From Yamagishiella unicocca (lineage: Eukaryota; Chlorophyta; Chlorophyceae; Chlamydomonadales; Volvocaceae), in NCBI GenBank assembly GCA_003116995.1, contig BDSL01000008.1:248001-312000 (forward strand): 64,000 nucleotides of DNA. The letters run 5' to 3'. Numbering within the stretch: position 1 is the stretch's first letter; each line of letters starts with the position of its first letter. The notes under the pieces are model-generated. The model worked only from the letters and a program-made list of their open reading frames with translations, was not told the origin of the DNA and searched no databases. This document shows positions 10,534 to 23,232 of the stretch, in pieces. Made by a program: the position numbers and the translations under genes.

Positions 10534-13500
10534 ATGTCCTCACAACCAGAAGGCGGCGACTCTGCGCCTCCGGACGCCGGCTTCATGAAGTTTTTGGAGG
10601 TCGCCTTGCAAGACAGCCCAGCGGACATAGCCGAGCAGTTGACAGCAGGGCTTACAAAACGCTACAAGAAGCCTCCACTGGATGAGTTGGAACTCTGCCT
10701 TGGTCGGAGCGTTCCGCTTGATAAGGTGCGAGTGGCATCTGCAAGCGACCCACGGGGCCGTAGGCGTGGTGCCCATCCGCATCGCCTCCCTAAAACACGA
10801 TGCATATCTGTAAACGCATCGGTCAACACATTGGTTGACGAGTCGCAGAAGGAATGCTAAGCTGAAAGATGGAAAGAGGGCAGGAATCTTTCCGGAAGCT
10901 GTACTCGAGGCATATGACAAATGACATGGCTTTAGTCAGTAGTACGTTGGTATCAACGGCAATCCTATCAAACCCTGTGCCCCCAAGGGTTTCACGACTC
11001 GGCCCGAATTCCACGAATAAGCTCTGCCGTACAGCACAGCGCAGCAGCGTTGCCGCCCGCGCCCATTCCGAAACAGACACAGAGGCCATTCACCTGCACA
11101 GCCCTGATCGCTCCGAAACCTCTGCATTCGACCCCAGGCGCGGCAGCTGCTGCTCGCTCCTGACGATGAGGCTATGCGGCTGTACCCAGACCTCATCGCC
11201 ATGCCGCCCCCAGGCGCCCCGGACAGCCATCCGCAGCGGCTCGTACAGGTAGTGTGTATGTGGGGGGGGGGGGTACATAAAAGAACCGGTAACTCGACGT
11301 GGGAATTGTAGTGGGTGCATAGCCTTCGTGTGTGTGTGTGGGCGGATACGGGCTGTGAGGACAGGGACCGGGGGCACGACCACGGGTGCCGGTTCAAGTG
11401 GACGTGCAGGGTTTCCTCCAGTTCCTGCTGCTGCTCAAGTAAAACCTTACTGGCTGTCCTTGTCATTTGCCCTTCGTGGTGCAGGTGTGTGCGCTGGCCT
11501 CGTTGTACCTGGTCCACAGCAAGAGCTGGGAGCGGGTGCGGCCGTTCATCGAGGCCGGTGGGCTCAGGTGCGGCGGGTGTGTGTGTGTGCAAGGAATCCC
11601 CCCAGGGGGCTGGAGGGGCGGGGGAGGGGGGCAAGGGGGTGGAAAGCGGGTTAGAGCAACGGCGGCAGAAGCCCGGGCTCGTGCCAGGCAGCACCGGGTT
11701 TTAGCCTGGGCGCTGCCGCCTAGTTGCAGCACTGCGCTGCAACCCAACCCACACCGGTTGATACGGGGGGGGACGGGGTCCCCGGCAAGAGCTCACGCAG
11801 CAGCCGCCCCCGGTCCACATGCTGCTGCCACCGTAGCTACCAACCCTCCTCTCCAATCTCGCCCCCGGGCCCCGTCTCGCCCCTTGCAGCCAGCTGGCGA
11901 TCGCGCTAGCCCACACCAACCCCTACCTGGCCAGCCAAGCCATGTCGACGCTGCTGCACATCACGGACGAGGACCTGCTCTTCCCCTGGCACGACCCGCC
12001 GGCGCCGCCAGATGGCAGGGAGCCGCGGCACGGGCCGTACGCGGCGGTGTGGCGGCGCATGTGAGGGCGGGACGGGGGTGACATAAAAACCGTTTATCCG
12101 TTTACGCGACATGACAGGAAAGTTGGCGCACCGGGGGGGAAGGGGTTAAAGAGAATCCGCGAATCCACGGCCGACAGACCAAGGCGGTGAAGATGGCGGT
12201 CCAGAAGAGACGGGAGGCGAGTAGACGGAGCGGAGGCGCTGCTGAATCGTAGTATAAGGTGGTAAGGCAACGTATTCGAGAAAAAAAAGGTGGTATGAAA
12301 GCGACAAGTAAAGGCGGCTGGCGGAGAAGCTGATAAGAAGCAGTAAATAGTGGTCGTAGTAAGGTGCGAAGGCTTGAGACGGAGAGCAGCCCCCACCCGC
12401 CGCCCGCACCGGGGGGGGGTTACAATAATAGACCCGGTAACGCGACTGGGGAAATGTAGCGTGTGCATAGCCTTCGGACACCGGGACGCGCGCGCATGCG
12501 ACACACACGGACGCGAGGGGGGGGGACGGCTGCGAGGCGGGCGGCACGGCAGGGGGAGCGTCTCGGCACGGGGAGGAGGGGGCACCAGAGCGCTCTTGGT
12601 TCGGATGGGGTGTGGGTGTACGACGCCCTGCATCACGACATCTGGGTCCTCAGTTTTCTAAGGAGTCAGTCCCAAACCCCCCTCCTGCCACTCCCACGAC
12701 GCCGTGCCGGCCCGGACCGACCGGCCTGGTCCTGTGGGACTCGCAGGTACGGCCTGAGCAGCGGCCCCTTCCTGCCCAACCTGTTGGCGCAATACCGCCA
12801 CCCGCCCGCCTTCCCTGGAGCTTCCGGGATGGCGCTGCGGCTGTTCGCATTCTACGTGTCATGGATGCGGCGGCACTTCACCCAGGTGGGCCTTACTGCC
12901 GTACACGACCTCGCTGATACACCGCAACTAGAGCAGCGCTGTGCGATGTTGTTGTGGCCAGAGGCCCAGCGGCCCGATTCTCGCGCCCACCCGCGTGCAA
13001 CCCCGTCCGCCTGCGGCGGCGTTTCTGCAGGACGGCCGCATGTCCCTGAGCGGTGCACTGCTGGAGCTGCTGCAGAGGTGGGGTGCGGACGAGGGGGTGA
13101 CGGAGGAGGAGCGGCAGCTGGCGCAGCAGCTGCACAAGGACTTCAGCAGGTGGGGGTGGGAGTGGGCGCAAGAGGCGGGAGGTTGGAGGTGAGATGACGC
13201 GAGGTATAGCAGCCGCAGTATGTGAACGACTGACTGCCACTTGGGCGAACTGCAGGCTCCGTCCTCGTGCAGGCTCCACATCTGCACCCCCCGTCGCTTT
13301 TCTCATATTTTTGCATTAACACCCCGGGCCACTGTCGCGTTTCCGACTCTCTGCGCCGAGCCGCCGCCCGATCCGTTGACTCCCGCGGCCCCTACAAAGT
13401 AACGCCGCGCGCCATGCAGGTTCCCGCCCGCCCAGGGAGCTCTAACGGCCCCCAACGGCGGCGGCTCGGAGGCGGGCAGCCAGCAGCCTCTGCAGCAGCA

Positions 13501-15539
13501 CCTCGGGGGCCTCAGCGGCGCTGGCGACGAGGAGTACGAGGTGGGCGCGGGGTGCGGTGGGTGCCGCCTCTGTCGGCGGCAGTCACTTAGTGGCGTGTAG
13601 GCGGTCAGGAGTGGAAGTAGCGCGCTAGATTTTCGGCAAGGCTATATTGCGGGTAGACTGGGCCCCACCGCCGCACCACGCACCCCACCACCGCCCGCAG
13701 GTGTCGGTGGTTTCGGAGCGCACGGAAATCAACAGCGGCCCCTCGGCGGACAACGAGGCGGAGGTGCTGCGGGAGCGAGGCAACGAGGCGTACAAGTGAG
13801 TGGTGGGCGCGATGGCGGGGGGCGAGGCTGGCGGTGGGGCGTCATAAGCGGGTGGCTGGGCGTGTACGACGCGTGTACGGCGGTCACGTGGCTGATGCGC
13901 CTCTCCTCGAGCGTTATGTCGCTCCGGGCTTGGGCGCTTGTGGTTGCCCGGCAGCACCGCAAGCCCCTCCCATAGCCGCCGCTTCTCCCCGTGCGGCTCG
14001 CACACTCGCCCCTCCCAACCGCTCTGATTGACCTGGCCCCTGAGCGAGGCCCCCTCCCTTCCTCGCAGCACCCATTTCCCCACCTCTTGCCGCCTCGCAT
14101 GACCTCCTACCACCTCGCATGACCTCCTACCACCTCCTACCACCTCGCATGACCTCCTACCACCTCGCATGACCTCCTACCACCGCGCATGACCTCCTAC
14201 CACCCCGCATGACCTCCTACCACCTCGCATGACCTCCTACCACCTCGCATGACCTCCTACCACCTCGCATGACCTCCTACCACCTCCTACCACCTCGCAT
14301 GACCTCCTACCACCTCGCATGACCTCCTACCACCTCGCATGACCTCCTACCACCGCGCATGACCTCCTACCACCCCGCATGACCTCCTACCACTTCGCAT
14401 GACCTCGCACTGCCTGGTGCTACCTCATTTCACGTTGTTCCCGCTAGGTGCGGCAACTTCACCGCCGCAATCCACCTGTACAGCGGCGCGCTGGACGTGC
14501 TGGTGCCCGCGGAGCGGCTGCTGACGGAGGCGCCCAGGCGCGCGGCGTACCACGCCAACAGGGCCGCGGCGTACATGGCTCGTGCGGCTGCGGGGCGGCT
14601 GCGGGAAGGTGGGCTGGCCGGGTCGCCCCGCAGGAGGGGCGGCGGCGTGAGGGTGGTCGTATGAGGGGCGCGTGCCGGCATGGCCTGTGTGGTAGCGGCA
14701 TTCGACGAGGATCCTCTGCCGTTGTCGCGCACAAGACCACTTCCGATGCGATGCCTGGAAAAGACCGTACATGGCATCACGCCGGTCCTAATAGCCCTTT
14801 CCCCATACGCCTCCAGCCAAGTCCTTCCAGGTGCCCTCCCCACCGTCCTCCGTTTTGCGCACCACACGCTGCCGCACATTAATATGATTCTTTCACAGGC
14901 CGCCGGCGAGCCAACTCCATGAGTTTCTCGACAGTCAATCCAAGTCCGCCAGCATGCACGCGCAACCAGGCGTCCGAAGTCATATGCGCCAACACTATAA
15001 TACCTCCCACGTCGCGCAAACGGCTCTTTTTGCACCCCCCCTTCATACCCAAGATTGCACACCGTACAACTCGCCGCTGGCCATACCGCCTACTCGGCTC
15101 GGGTACTGAATAAAAAACGAAACTAGGCACACCGCCACACACGCGTGTTCACGATTGCGTCTGTGGCGACGTCCAACCCGCAGGCGACGCGGATACAGCG
15201 GGCCACTTGGAGGGCGTGGACCACGGCTCGGAGGGCGCCACGGCGAGGCACTACGAGGCGGCCGTCCTGGATTGCGACCTGGGGTTGGACATGGAGCCCT
15301 CGGGCCGGGCGGCCGTCAAGACGATCCTGCGCAAGTGCCGCGCGCTGCAGCAACTCGGCAGGGCGGAGGAGGCGGGGGCTGCGGCGCGTGCCGGGCTGGT
15401 CAAGTGCGAGGGCTGCGAGGGCTCGGTTTCGGAGCTGCGGTCGGAGCTGCAGGAGGTGCTGCGGTGGAGGGGGATGGTGGGGAGCGGCGAGCGGGGGGTG
15501 CGGGGGTTGGTAGCTCGGTGGGCGGATCAGCGGCGGTGA
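10534..15539 (+). CDS. TPR-domain protein, 515 aa
   Basis: Ten exons fit phase throughout and sum to 1548 nt: 10534-10725, 11138-11248, 11485-11567, 11890-12060, 12747-12885, 13031-13149, 13420-13540, 13701-13795, 14448-14608 and 15184-15539. The N-terminal two thirds are helical with no recognised family (MSSQPEGGDSAPPDAGF..., then ALASLYLVHSKSWERVRPF). Near residue 320 a tetratricopeptide motif begins (EVLRERGNEAYKCGNFTAAI, AAYHANRAAAYMARA), and further helices continue (KCRALQQLGRAEEAGAAARAG). TPR proteins usually act as cochaperones or scaffolds; this one has no J, PPIase or catalytic domain. A TGTAA signal lies 92 bp past the stop. Introns carry several dispersed repeats and a minisatellite. 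Confidence 0.85.
11262..11330 (+). repeat. Dispersed intron repeat, family B, near a 5' splice site
   Basis: It begins 14 bases after the exon end at 11248. After a run of 12 G it reads TACATAAAAGAACCGGTAAC and ends GTGGGTGCATAGCCTTCG. Related copies are at 12411-12477, 43447-43510, 40535-40612 (inverted) and 39532-39558 (truncated). Confidence 0.8.
12073..12130 (+). repeat. Dispersed intron repeat, family A, near a 5' splice site
   Basis: It starts 13 bases after the exon end at 12060. The order is G-run, TGACATAAAAACCGTTTATC, then TTTACGCGACATGACAGGA. It is sense-oriented relative to the TPR gene. Confidence 0.75.
12145..12205 (+). repeat. Dispersed intron repeat, family C
   Basis: The order is G-run, AAAGAGAATCCGCGAATCCA, then CGGCCGACAGACCAAGGCGG. 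Nearly the same sequence occurs inverted at 44455-44508 and, rearranged, at 38122-38195. A shortened form builds the 28-bp array at 31945-32229. Confidence 0.8.
12411..12477 (+). repeat. Dispersed intron repeat, family B
   Basis: Nine G, then TTACAATAATAGACCCGGTA, then GACTGGGGAAATGTAG and GTGCATAGCCTTCGG. It is a close match to 43447-43510 in an unrelated gene. It lies inside the TPR-gene intron 12061-12746, not at a splice site. Confidence 0.8.
14092..14407. repeat. 20-bp minisatellite in a TPR-gene intron
   Basis: About 15 copies of CCTCGCATGACCTCCTACCA with a few point variants and two 10-bp insertions (CACCTCCTAC). The array fills the 3' half of the intron 13796-14447, ending about 40 bp before the acceptor and supplying pyrimidine-rich sequence upstream of it. 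Confidence 0.95.
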
Positions 15540-15630
15540 CGACGTTGTTGGGGGGAAAGGTCGGCTCGGGAGGGCCCGGTGATGTTCGCGGCGGTAAGGC
15601 AGTTGACTGGAATGCGATGGACTGATGGGT

Positions 15631-15635
15631 TGTAA
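15631..15635 (+). terminator. TGTAA polyadenylation signal of the TPR gene
   Basis: The volvocine consensus TGTAA lies 92 bp after the stop codon at 15539, a usual distance. Confidence 0.6.
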
Positions 15636-15715
15636 AATAGTTGCGCTAGATGCTGGTGCAAATAGGCATGTCGAGCTTGCCTAAGTGTCCATCTAAGAGC
15701 TGATGCTGGTACCTG

Positions 15716-15720
15716 TTACA
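15716..15720 (-). terminator. TGTAA polyadenylation signal of the coiled-coil gene
   Basis: TTACA on the plus strand equals TGTAA on the minus strand, about 465 bp after the stop at 16185. Confidence 0.5.
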
Positions 15721-16184
15721 TTTGATCACGATTTCAAGAGACTTCGAGGAGAATTCCCTGGAAGGGCAGTAGTCACTCAATCCGAGAGCAATCCTTTGCC
15801 ACGCTCGACATCCTATCCATAGACTGCTCAATAACTCGCACGGGCTACATTAATCCTTTAGGGTTCTGCCTAAACCTGCACGGCTCACAACTGCCTCTTT
15901 AACCTGCCTAGACCTGCAACACCCCAACAAACAACCCTCGCAAAAGACCTGACAGCGCGAGCGCAACAGAGCTCAACACTCAACATCCACACCTGCGCCA
16001 TGGATCCCCTTCCAAAACCTAATAACACCCCCGGTCGGCTCCGGGGCGAAATACATGTTCAGTCACTGGTACACCGTTGCACTTTCGCAACGAATAAACG
16101 ACCGGCAAATAGCATCTCGTCTCTGCCACACTCTCCGGCCTAAGGGCCTTACTCCTAAAACCACATGTCGGTGTGGGCGTGCCT

Positions 16185-19100
16185 TCATCCCTGCGAAGGC
16201 AGAGTCATTCCCTCCACGACCACCTGCCCACCCGAACCCCTGGTGCTGCTGCCGCCGCTAGCCTTGCCCGTCAGCGCCTGGAACGCCTGTGGGTTGCCCA
16301 ACGCCAGCCCGAGCGCCATGCCGCCAGCCACCAACGTGCCCTTGACCGCCAAGCCGAACAAGAAGCGCAGCGGGCGCACCCGAGGCGAGGGCCTCCTGTC
16401 GTACGCCTCCTCCACATCGTCCTCCGGAATGGCATTGTACGACTCAAGCAGGCTGTCGACGAGCACGCGGTCCGTGTTGAAAGGGCCGCCGGCACCCAGC
16501 CAGCCTGCCACCATGGACTGTCTGACGGTGTGGGAAGCCAGCATCGCGCCGTCGTGGCCGTCATTGTTGCCCACGACCATGATGTTGTTGTTGCTGAGAG
16601 GGGCGTCGGGGGCGCTGGCGCCTCCGCCGCTCACCTGGGCGCAGGCATCCATACAGGACTTGGGGAAGGTCGCCAGCGTGAGGCGCGCTTGTAACTCATC
16701 TACGTGCGCGCGAAGGCGGTCGTTCACGGACACCTACGCAGGTGGTGGTTGGCATGCGCAGGAAGGGGATGCCGCGGGTTGATTTGACCTGTCTGCACCC
16801 TGTCGAATTCCGGTCTGGACGAGGAAAGGGACGAATTGATGCTACCATGCCCCGCTGTCACATGGTGGCAGGACGCAGCTTTCAGCTAGATGGGCTCGAG
16901 CAAGCCTTCGTTGATCGCGTCGGGGCTTTTACCCTTTTACCCGCCACGCTTCCAATGCCGTCTTGCTGCTCGGAGGCCACGAGGGCATCAGCTGTGAGAG
17001 CACTACGGTCGCGGCTTCAGGGCCATTCGTTGCGACCAGCGCAAGATCAGCCTCCTCCTACCTGCGCCTTGAGGACCCTCATCTCCGCCTCGGCCTGGCG
17101 CTGCTGCACCTCTGCGTCTAGGGCCTGCTGCCGTAGGGCCGCCAGCTGGTGCTCACGGCGCTCGGTCATGCGTGCGTCCTGGCTGGCCCGCTCCTAAACC
17201 AGGCAGACGGCGGGCGGTGGCGACACGCGCGGGGGGAGTCAGCACATGGTGTGGCGTTATACATGACGTGGCGTTATAGCGATCACTGCGTATCGGATTT
17301 TGTCGAAGCGCTCGCTCGCAGCTTTGCTGATGCACTGAGCGGTATCGTGCGGACACTATATCCCAGTCAGCTCAGGAGGTGAGACACTGGCCTGGCTCCG
17401 GGGCGACATGTGCTGCCTTGTGGGCTGGAGGACAGCACGACAGGTATGTACAGTCGGGGATCAGAAGGGACAGGAACGGGCGGCTGAGGCTGGGGCGAAA
17501 GCACTTACACGGTTCGCAACGTCATTGGGAGGCTGTCTAATCAACAACCGTCATAGGCGTTCACGCTCCTAAGATCGCCTCGGTCGCAACTACTTGTCAC
17601 GCAGCGTGCTGCCGCAGTCCTCAATCAACATATGTCTTTCCAGATCCAGGCCTCTATCCTTTGCGTTGCCCTCCGAGTCTCCAACCGCAACACGCGGCTG
17701 CGCTGTCCTTCCCCAAGATCGCCTCAATAAGCATTCGTCAGGTATGTATGTACACTTTTGCGTAGCCGGTAGTATGTATTAAGAAAGAAACGCCGCGTAC
17801 GGTATGTACATGTATCCTCCGGCACGGTACGGATATACTTTCCAACACGGACTCAAACGCACTGCGCCGTACTCGCCACTAAGGCATTATCTGGTCGTAA
17901 CGGCCCGCCTGGAGGAACAGACGCACGTCTTTGAAGTCCGCGTGGCCCCACTCGCAGCCCGTACTTACGTCGCTGGCACGCTTGACAGCCCGCAGCTCCT
18001 GCAGCTCCGCCTTCAGGGGGGCCAGTCGCGCCTCCGCCGCCGCGGCCGCCTCTGCGTGCTGCTCCGCCTCCGCCGTCAGGACGGCCACTCTAGCGCGCAG
18101 CTCCGCCATCTCCGCCGCCTGAAGTGTGGCCTCGTCCAGCCTGTCAGGGGAGCGGCAACGGCGGTGCGCGGCAGTTGCGAGGTGCTGTAACACGGTACGG
18201 ACGTTGCGCGCCGCTTGGTGGACGAAGGGTGCTGCTGGCGCTGCGCGAGCTGCATGGCTGGCCATTTGACCGGTCGGTGGGATGGGCAAAAAGGGTTGAC
18301 CCCTCTGGCGATCTGCAAAACGCGGCGCCAGTGCAATCAAGCTCCAGTTTTTATTGACACCGTTGCCGTGCGGATGCTTAGGACGCTGCGGGTCGTTAAC
18401 GCCAACGGTCCGCAACGAACACACCCAATTGCGCGGCCCCGCCTCACCTGCGCCTCATCCCAGCCAACGTGCCATTGCTCTCGTCAATCTGGCGCAGCAG
18501 CTGCTGCCGCTCCGACTCGCCCGCGAGGATGCGCTGCATGAGAGCGTTCTCGTTGGCGTGCATGGCATTGAGCTGCGGGGCGTTCAACATGCGAACGTGG
18601 GGAATCAACATCGGCTCCAGCAAGGTGCTCCCGGCAACAAGGTGCGACGGGGTGTTGAGCCCGCAACCACAGCAGCACCAACGCCGCAAGGTGGACTTTC
18701 GCTAATACACTTCAGGTAGGTCAACCCCATGGTTACGCACCGGGCAGACAGAGTAAGTCCGCGGGGTGCCAGGTTCGCTGCGACGCTTGGGCCGGGGTAT
18801 GGCTTTAACCAGCCCCAGCCGTCCTAACGTTTCCGTACGATGTGCTAGTTCCCAAAGCAAAGATGGGCGTTCGCATTCGTTGCCACTGGTAAACATCCTT
18901 TCCCAGTCCCTTGCGCTCTTCTCCCCGCGTCACGTCACCCACCTGCTCCAGCGCTTCCTTGCTAGCGCGCCTGTCAGCCAGCAGCTGCTCCTGCAGCTCC
19001 GCCACTCGAGAGCGTAGCAGCACCGCTTCTGCTGACAGCTCGTGCACCTGAAGCCCGGGGCCGGCGTAATGCAGTGCAGCCGATATCTCTCAGAGCGGCA

Positions 19101-22100
19101 GCCACAAGGCGATTTCGAACGGTCAAGCTCAGCGCCCAAGCAGAGCAAGCACTCGCCAAACACGGATGGTCATCACAGGGGTGGAATGTGCGACTCCTCG
19201 GCCCGCACCTTCTCTGCTTGCGCCCGCGCTTCCTCCGTCTTGTTGCGAGCCTGTGTGCCCAACGCCTCAAGTTCGCCCCGTGCCTTATCCGCCTGCGCCC
19301 GCGCCGCAGAGATCTCGCTCTCCGCTGCTTTCGCCTGGGCCCTCAACATCTCCAACTCATTCTGTGCCGCCTCGACCCGTGCAGCCTCCAATGAGAGGCG
19401 CGCCTCCTCCGCCTGCGCCCGTGCCTGCTCTACCTGCGCTGCTGCGTCTTGCAGCACCTTCACGGACTCCTCAGCCCGCTGCTGTGCTTGGTGCGCCTGC
19501 GCCCGTGCCTCATCAGCCTGCTGCCTCCAGCGGTCAGCCTGTGCAACCACCTCCGTCATTTGCTGCTGCAGACGAGCTACCTCGGCGGCGGCTGAAGCGT
19601 CTCGGTCAGAGGCCGCAGTTACAACTGCCTTCGTCAGCGAGACCTCCTCAACCCGCTCGCGCAAGCCTGAACGCAGGCACGTATCGAGGGTATGCACAGG
19701 TGTTGCGGATGGTCGTCAAGACCTCATTTAGGTGCTCTGTCGGACAGTACCTCGAAAACGCGCGCATGTCAGTTACGGGGCGCCGGCAAGCCGGTGAGGA
19801 TTATGCGATCCCATGCCATGTGGCGGTGACAGGGTGCATTAGTCCCGTGTTTTCAGACAACCGACGTACATGAATGCTCCGATACCATTTGTACATTGCA
19901 ATTCACACGCACGCGGCTTGCGACCCATATGTATGCCCTCAAACAACGATATCAACTCGTTAGCTATTGCTTATTACAAGGGGATCATAAAATTATGCTA
20001 CAAGATGTACCACGAAACCGCAACGCACGCGTCACAGGTAACAAAACACGGCCAAATAGACAAACAATGCCAATTGCTCAATGGATATGCCTGTCCCGCC
20101 GTCGTGAAGCGTGTGCATCTCGCGACAACCGAATCGCGACCGGTACTTGCCCGAAACCGATCCCATGTATGCGTTCACAGCGCGCCTCCGACAACAACTA
20201 TGCTCCTTCCAAGCAGTTCATGTGTGCTGAAAGAGCTACGGTGCAGCACACGTTTCGACGCATCGACCTTCGAGTTCTGAGTCGAATAGCTGTCGCATGG
20301 ATCAACTATGTACAGCTCGCCTGACACCGGCGTCACAAGAGGCCGATACCATGGCATAAGAAATGGGTTACCGTCTGCGTGGGATGCCCAAACTTTCGCG
20401 ATATGAGGCTCGCCTTGCAGCCGCGGCTAAGTTCCCCTAAGTAAGGACGAAACTAGGTTCTGCGACGCCATGTCGCACGAACATGGAAAAGTAATGATCC
20501 GAAGAAGGCCGCAAGTTTCAGGAATTCGTATATCGGCGCGCTCTTAGGCCGTCCGCCTGTAATGTTGCCATGGAACCGGGATGATGGGTTGGTCATTGAC
20601 GGCAGGCCCATGTCCAGCCTTTGGGAGCCGGTGCTTACTCGTCTACCCGCCCGCATAAGCCATCCCGACGGATACAGATTTTCGCGAACAAGGCCAGTTC
20701 TCACATCATGAACAGAGCAGCGCCCGGCGGTGACCCACCCGCATTGTCCCGGCGCAGCTGTTCGTTCTCTGCTGCCAGCTGCAGATTATCGCCCTCCAGC
20801 TGCTCGCGCTCCTCAGCCAGTTCCGTCACCTGCACGAAGACAGGCAGTTGACGACGACCGAGACTGTTTACGTACGGGTACTGTGAATGATTATAGAAGC
20901 TAATGCCTATGCCCCCAGCAACGTCACCCACATTCGATTGCACAAGAGGGGCCACCAAACACGAAACAACAGCCCAAATGTAACGATACAGATGGACAAA
21001 ATAGCTTGGTATGTATCTAAGGCAACTCAAACCGCAGCGAGCATGCCAACTGCATAGGATAGGCTTAGCCGCGGCATGGACAAGTCTCACCTGCGTCTCC
21101 AAGTCGACTTGCCCCTCAGCACCTCCGGGGCTGCTTCGGCCGCTGGAGCCGCCGCGGAGGCGCTCTTCCAGTCTCATCATTTGAGACTGATAGTCCGTCA
21201 CGCGGCTGCGCAAATACGTAAGGTCAATGCCCTGGCTCTCTAGCTGTTGCTCCATTTGTTGAACCCTGCGTACGACAGCAGTTGTGTTGACCATAGTTTT
21301 CTCCCTTATTGTTGTAACGAATATCTTGGGAATAACGAACACATGATACCTCTCTGCTGGTCAAATAACATACCTGTCCGTGAGGTCCTGGGCTCTGGTC
21401 TTGGCAGCGTCGAACGACGTGCGCGCCCCAACAGCTCCGGCCGGCATCAGCAACGCTACCAGTGCGTTCAGCTGCAAGACAAGGGTAGCAGTTGACAGCG
21501 GAATTAGGGCCGGAAACGGCATGGCTGTAAGATGCCTAGCCAAAAGTGGCACAACCTCAATGCGTGATCAAGGAGCGCTCAAGCGTGCTTATCCCCACCT
21601 ATTTTTTTACCCCCTGGTGTCCCCCTTTTGCGTCTGAGAGGCATCCCGGAAATTTGTATGGTGGGATCTCACAATGATTTCGTAATGTCTGGTTTGCCCT
21701 ACTGGGCCGGTCAATCGTACACATCTGCACAACAATCACACAGCCCATACACGACTCACGTCGTCCTCTCGGGCTTGCAGCTGCCCTGCAAGCTCCTCCA
21801 TTTCCTCACTCAGCTTCCACCTCGCCGAACGTGCCTCCTCCAGCTGCATTTCTCGCATTTGCGCCAACTCTTCTAGTTCGGCGATCCGCATCTGGCAAGA
21901 CTGCAGCTCGAGCTCTTGCTGCTTCTGGCTCTGCAAAGCGCTCTCAAGCTCCTCGTGCGCGCTGCCAATGGCCGTCACAGTGCCCTTAAAGGCGGTCGAA
22001 AGTGCTGCGCGGCATACCTCGGAGGTGGTAAGGGCGATGCTTCCAGATGCCTGGAGTTCTGCAGCTTGGCTGCGGGCGCGGTCCAGTTCAGCTGCGTGCT

Positions 22101-23232
22101 CATCGCGCTCAGAACGCAGCCGGGCTGCCGCTGCACGCTCGGCCTCCAGGGCGGAGCTCGCATGCTGCAGACCACGTGCGAGCTCAGCGCAGCGTACGTT
22201 GGTATTGTGAAGCGAAGTCTGCGCCGAACAAATACATGGTGAAGGCGGGTGAAGTTAGCGGGCACTTGATGCAGCTGCACTGGTGTACAGGTAAGCCGTT
22301 CCACGTGCCATCGTAATTGGCAGCTCGTGAAGATTGAGCAGGTTGGACGGATCAGAGGTATTGGCGTGGAGATTACGCACAATAGGCGGCAACACCACCT
22401 AGTGTAGGAGAAACGGGCGGACGCCGGTAGGTGCATCAATAAACAACTCCGTCATGTGTCTTCCCTTCAGGCATTTGTCTTCCCTACACCAACTACATAC
22501 CCAACCACATGAGCCATTACCACCGGGTCCATCACGCACCTCCAGGTGATGCTTTTGCTCCTGTAGGAGTGCCTCACGCTGCTGCCCGGAGTCAATAAGG
22601 TCCTGCAGCTTCAGCTGCACGGCATGCGCCGCAGCTGCAGCTGTAGGCGGTGGAGGAGCAGGTTGGTGAGGCACCCCAGGCTGGCGTGGAATGCTGCTTC
22701 CAGGGGCATGCCCGGTGCCGCGTAATGCGGGGCCCAGGTCAACACTCTGGCTGAGTGAGCTGTAGCGACCTGACGTCCTGTAAGAACAGTAAAACACCAG
22801 AATTGATGCCGGGTTTCAACAGCTACTGCGATGGAAGAAGCGAGGCTTACCTAGCAGAGAAAGAGTTCCTAAAAACGCGGTTGTCAGCGGCACCCTTGGC
22901 CATCGACGACTGAGTCGGTCTGCAGACATGGCGGCAAAACCGGAAGTCAACATGGAATAGCCACCATCCATCTCAGGGAAATTCCACGTGTGCACCCTAT
23001 CGTCCTCAGCCTTGCTCAACTGCCGTCGTGTTTGCCAGTGTCAAGCTTGCTGGCGCAGAAAAGCACCGGCGCTTTGAACATACCTATTGACTCCTTTGCC
23101 GCCATTCGACTCCGGACGCGCCCGGTCATCGCGCTCCTGGCGTGTGTCCCTACCTAGCTGGGAAAAAGCATCGCTTCCTGGGCGGCCATCGAAACGGCCG
23201 CCCGGACCGGCATAGGTTTTTCGAAAATCCAT
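16185..23232 (-). CDS. Long coiled-coil protein with a C-terminal membrane segment
   Basis: Start at 23232 (MDFRKTYAGPGGRFDGRPG). About 13 exons follow, near 23084-23232, 22853-22911, 22540-22777, 21759-22228, 21376-21474, 21092-21268, 20704-20830, 19181-19668, 18940-19053, 18448-18590, 17966-18140, 17063-17194 and 16185-16733. Nearly every internal exon encodes heptad-patterned, Glu/Ala/Gln/Arg-rich helix, for example LEELAQMREMQLEEARSARW, LAEEREQLEGDNLQLAAENE and DADRWRQQADEARAQAH-like runs at 19.2-19.7 kb. The last exon has a Ser/Asn/Gly linker, then RPLRFLFGLAVKGTLVAGG plus MALGLALG, a plausible membrane span about 35 residues before the end. The layout resembles membrane-tethered golgins or nuclear-envelope tethers, but no signature assigns it to a family. 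Internal exon edges are approximate. Confidence 0.7.

Larger units (their letters stand above)
15540..16184. other. Convergent 3' UTR region
   Basis: Lies between the TPR stop and the stop of the coiled-coil gene. No coding region is seen. It holds TGTAA on the plus strand at 15631 and its complement at 15716, so the two transcripts would overlap little or not at all. Confidence 0.65.

Noticed and set aside
11405..11438. An exon-like piece (VDVQGFLQFLLLLK) in a TPR-gene intron
   Set aside because: No splice combination keeps it in frame. Leaving it out gives an exact 1548-nt coding sequence with all phases matched.
14092..14407. Possible CRISPR-like array
   Set aside because: Units are contiguous 20-mers without spacers, in a nuclear intron; it is a minisatellite.
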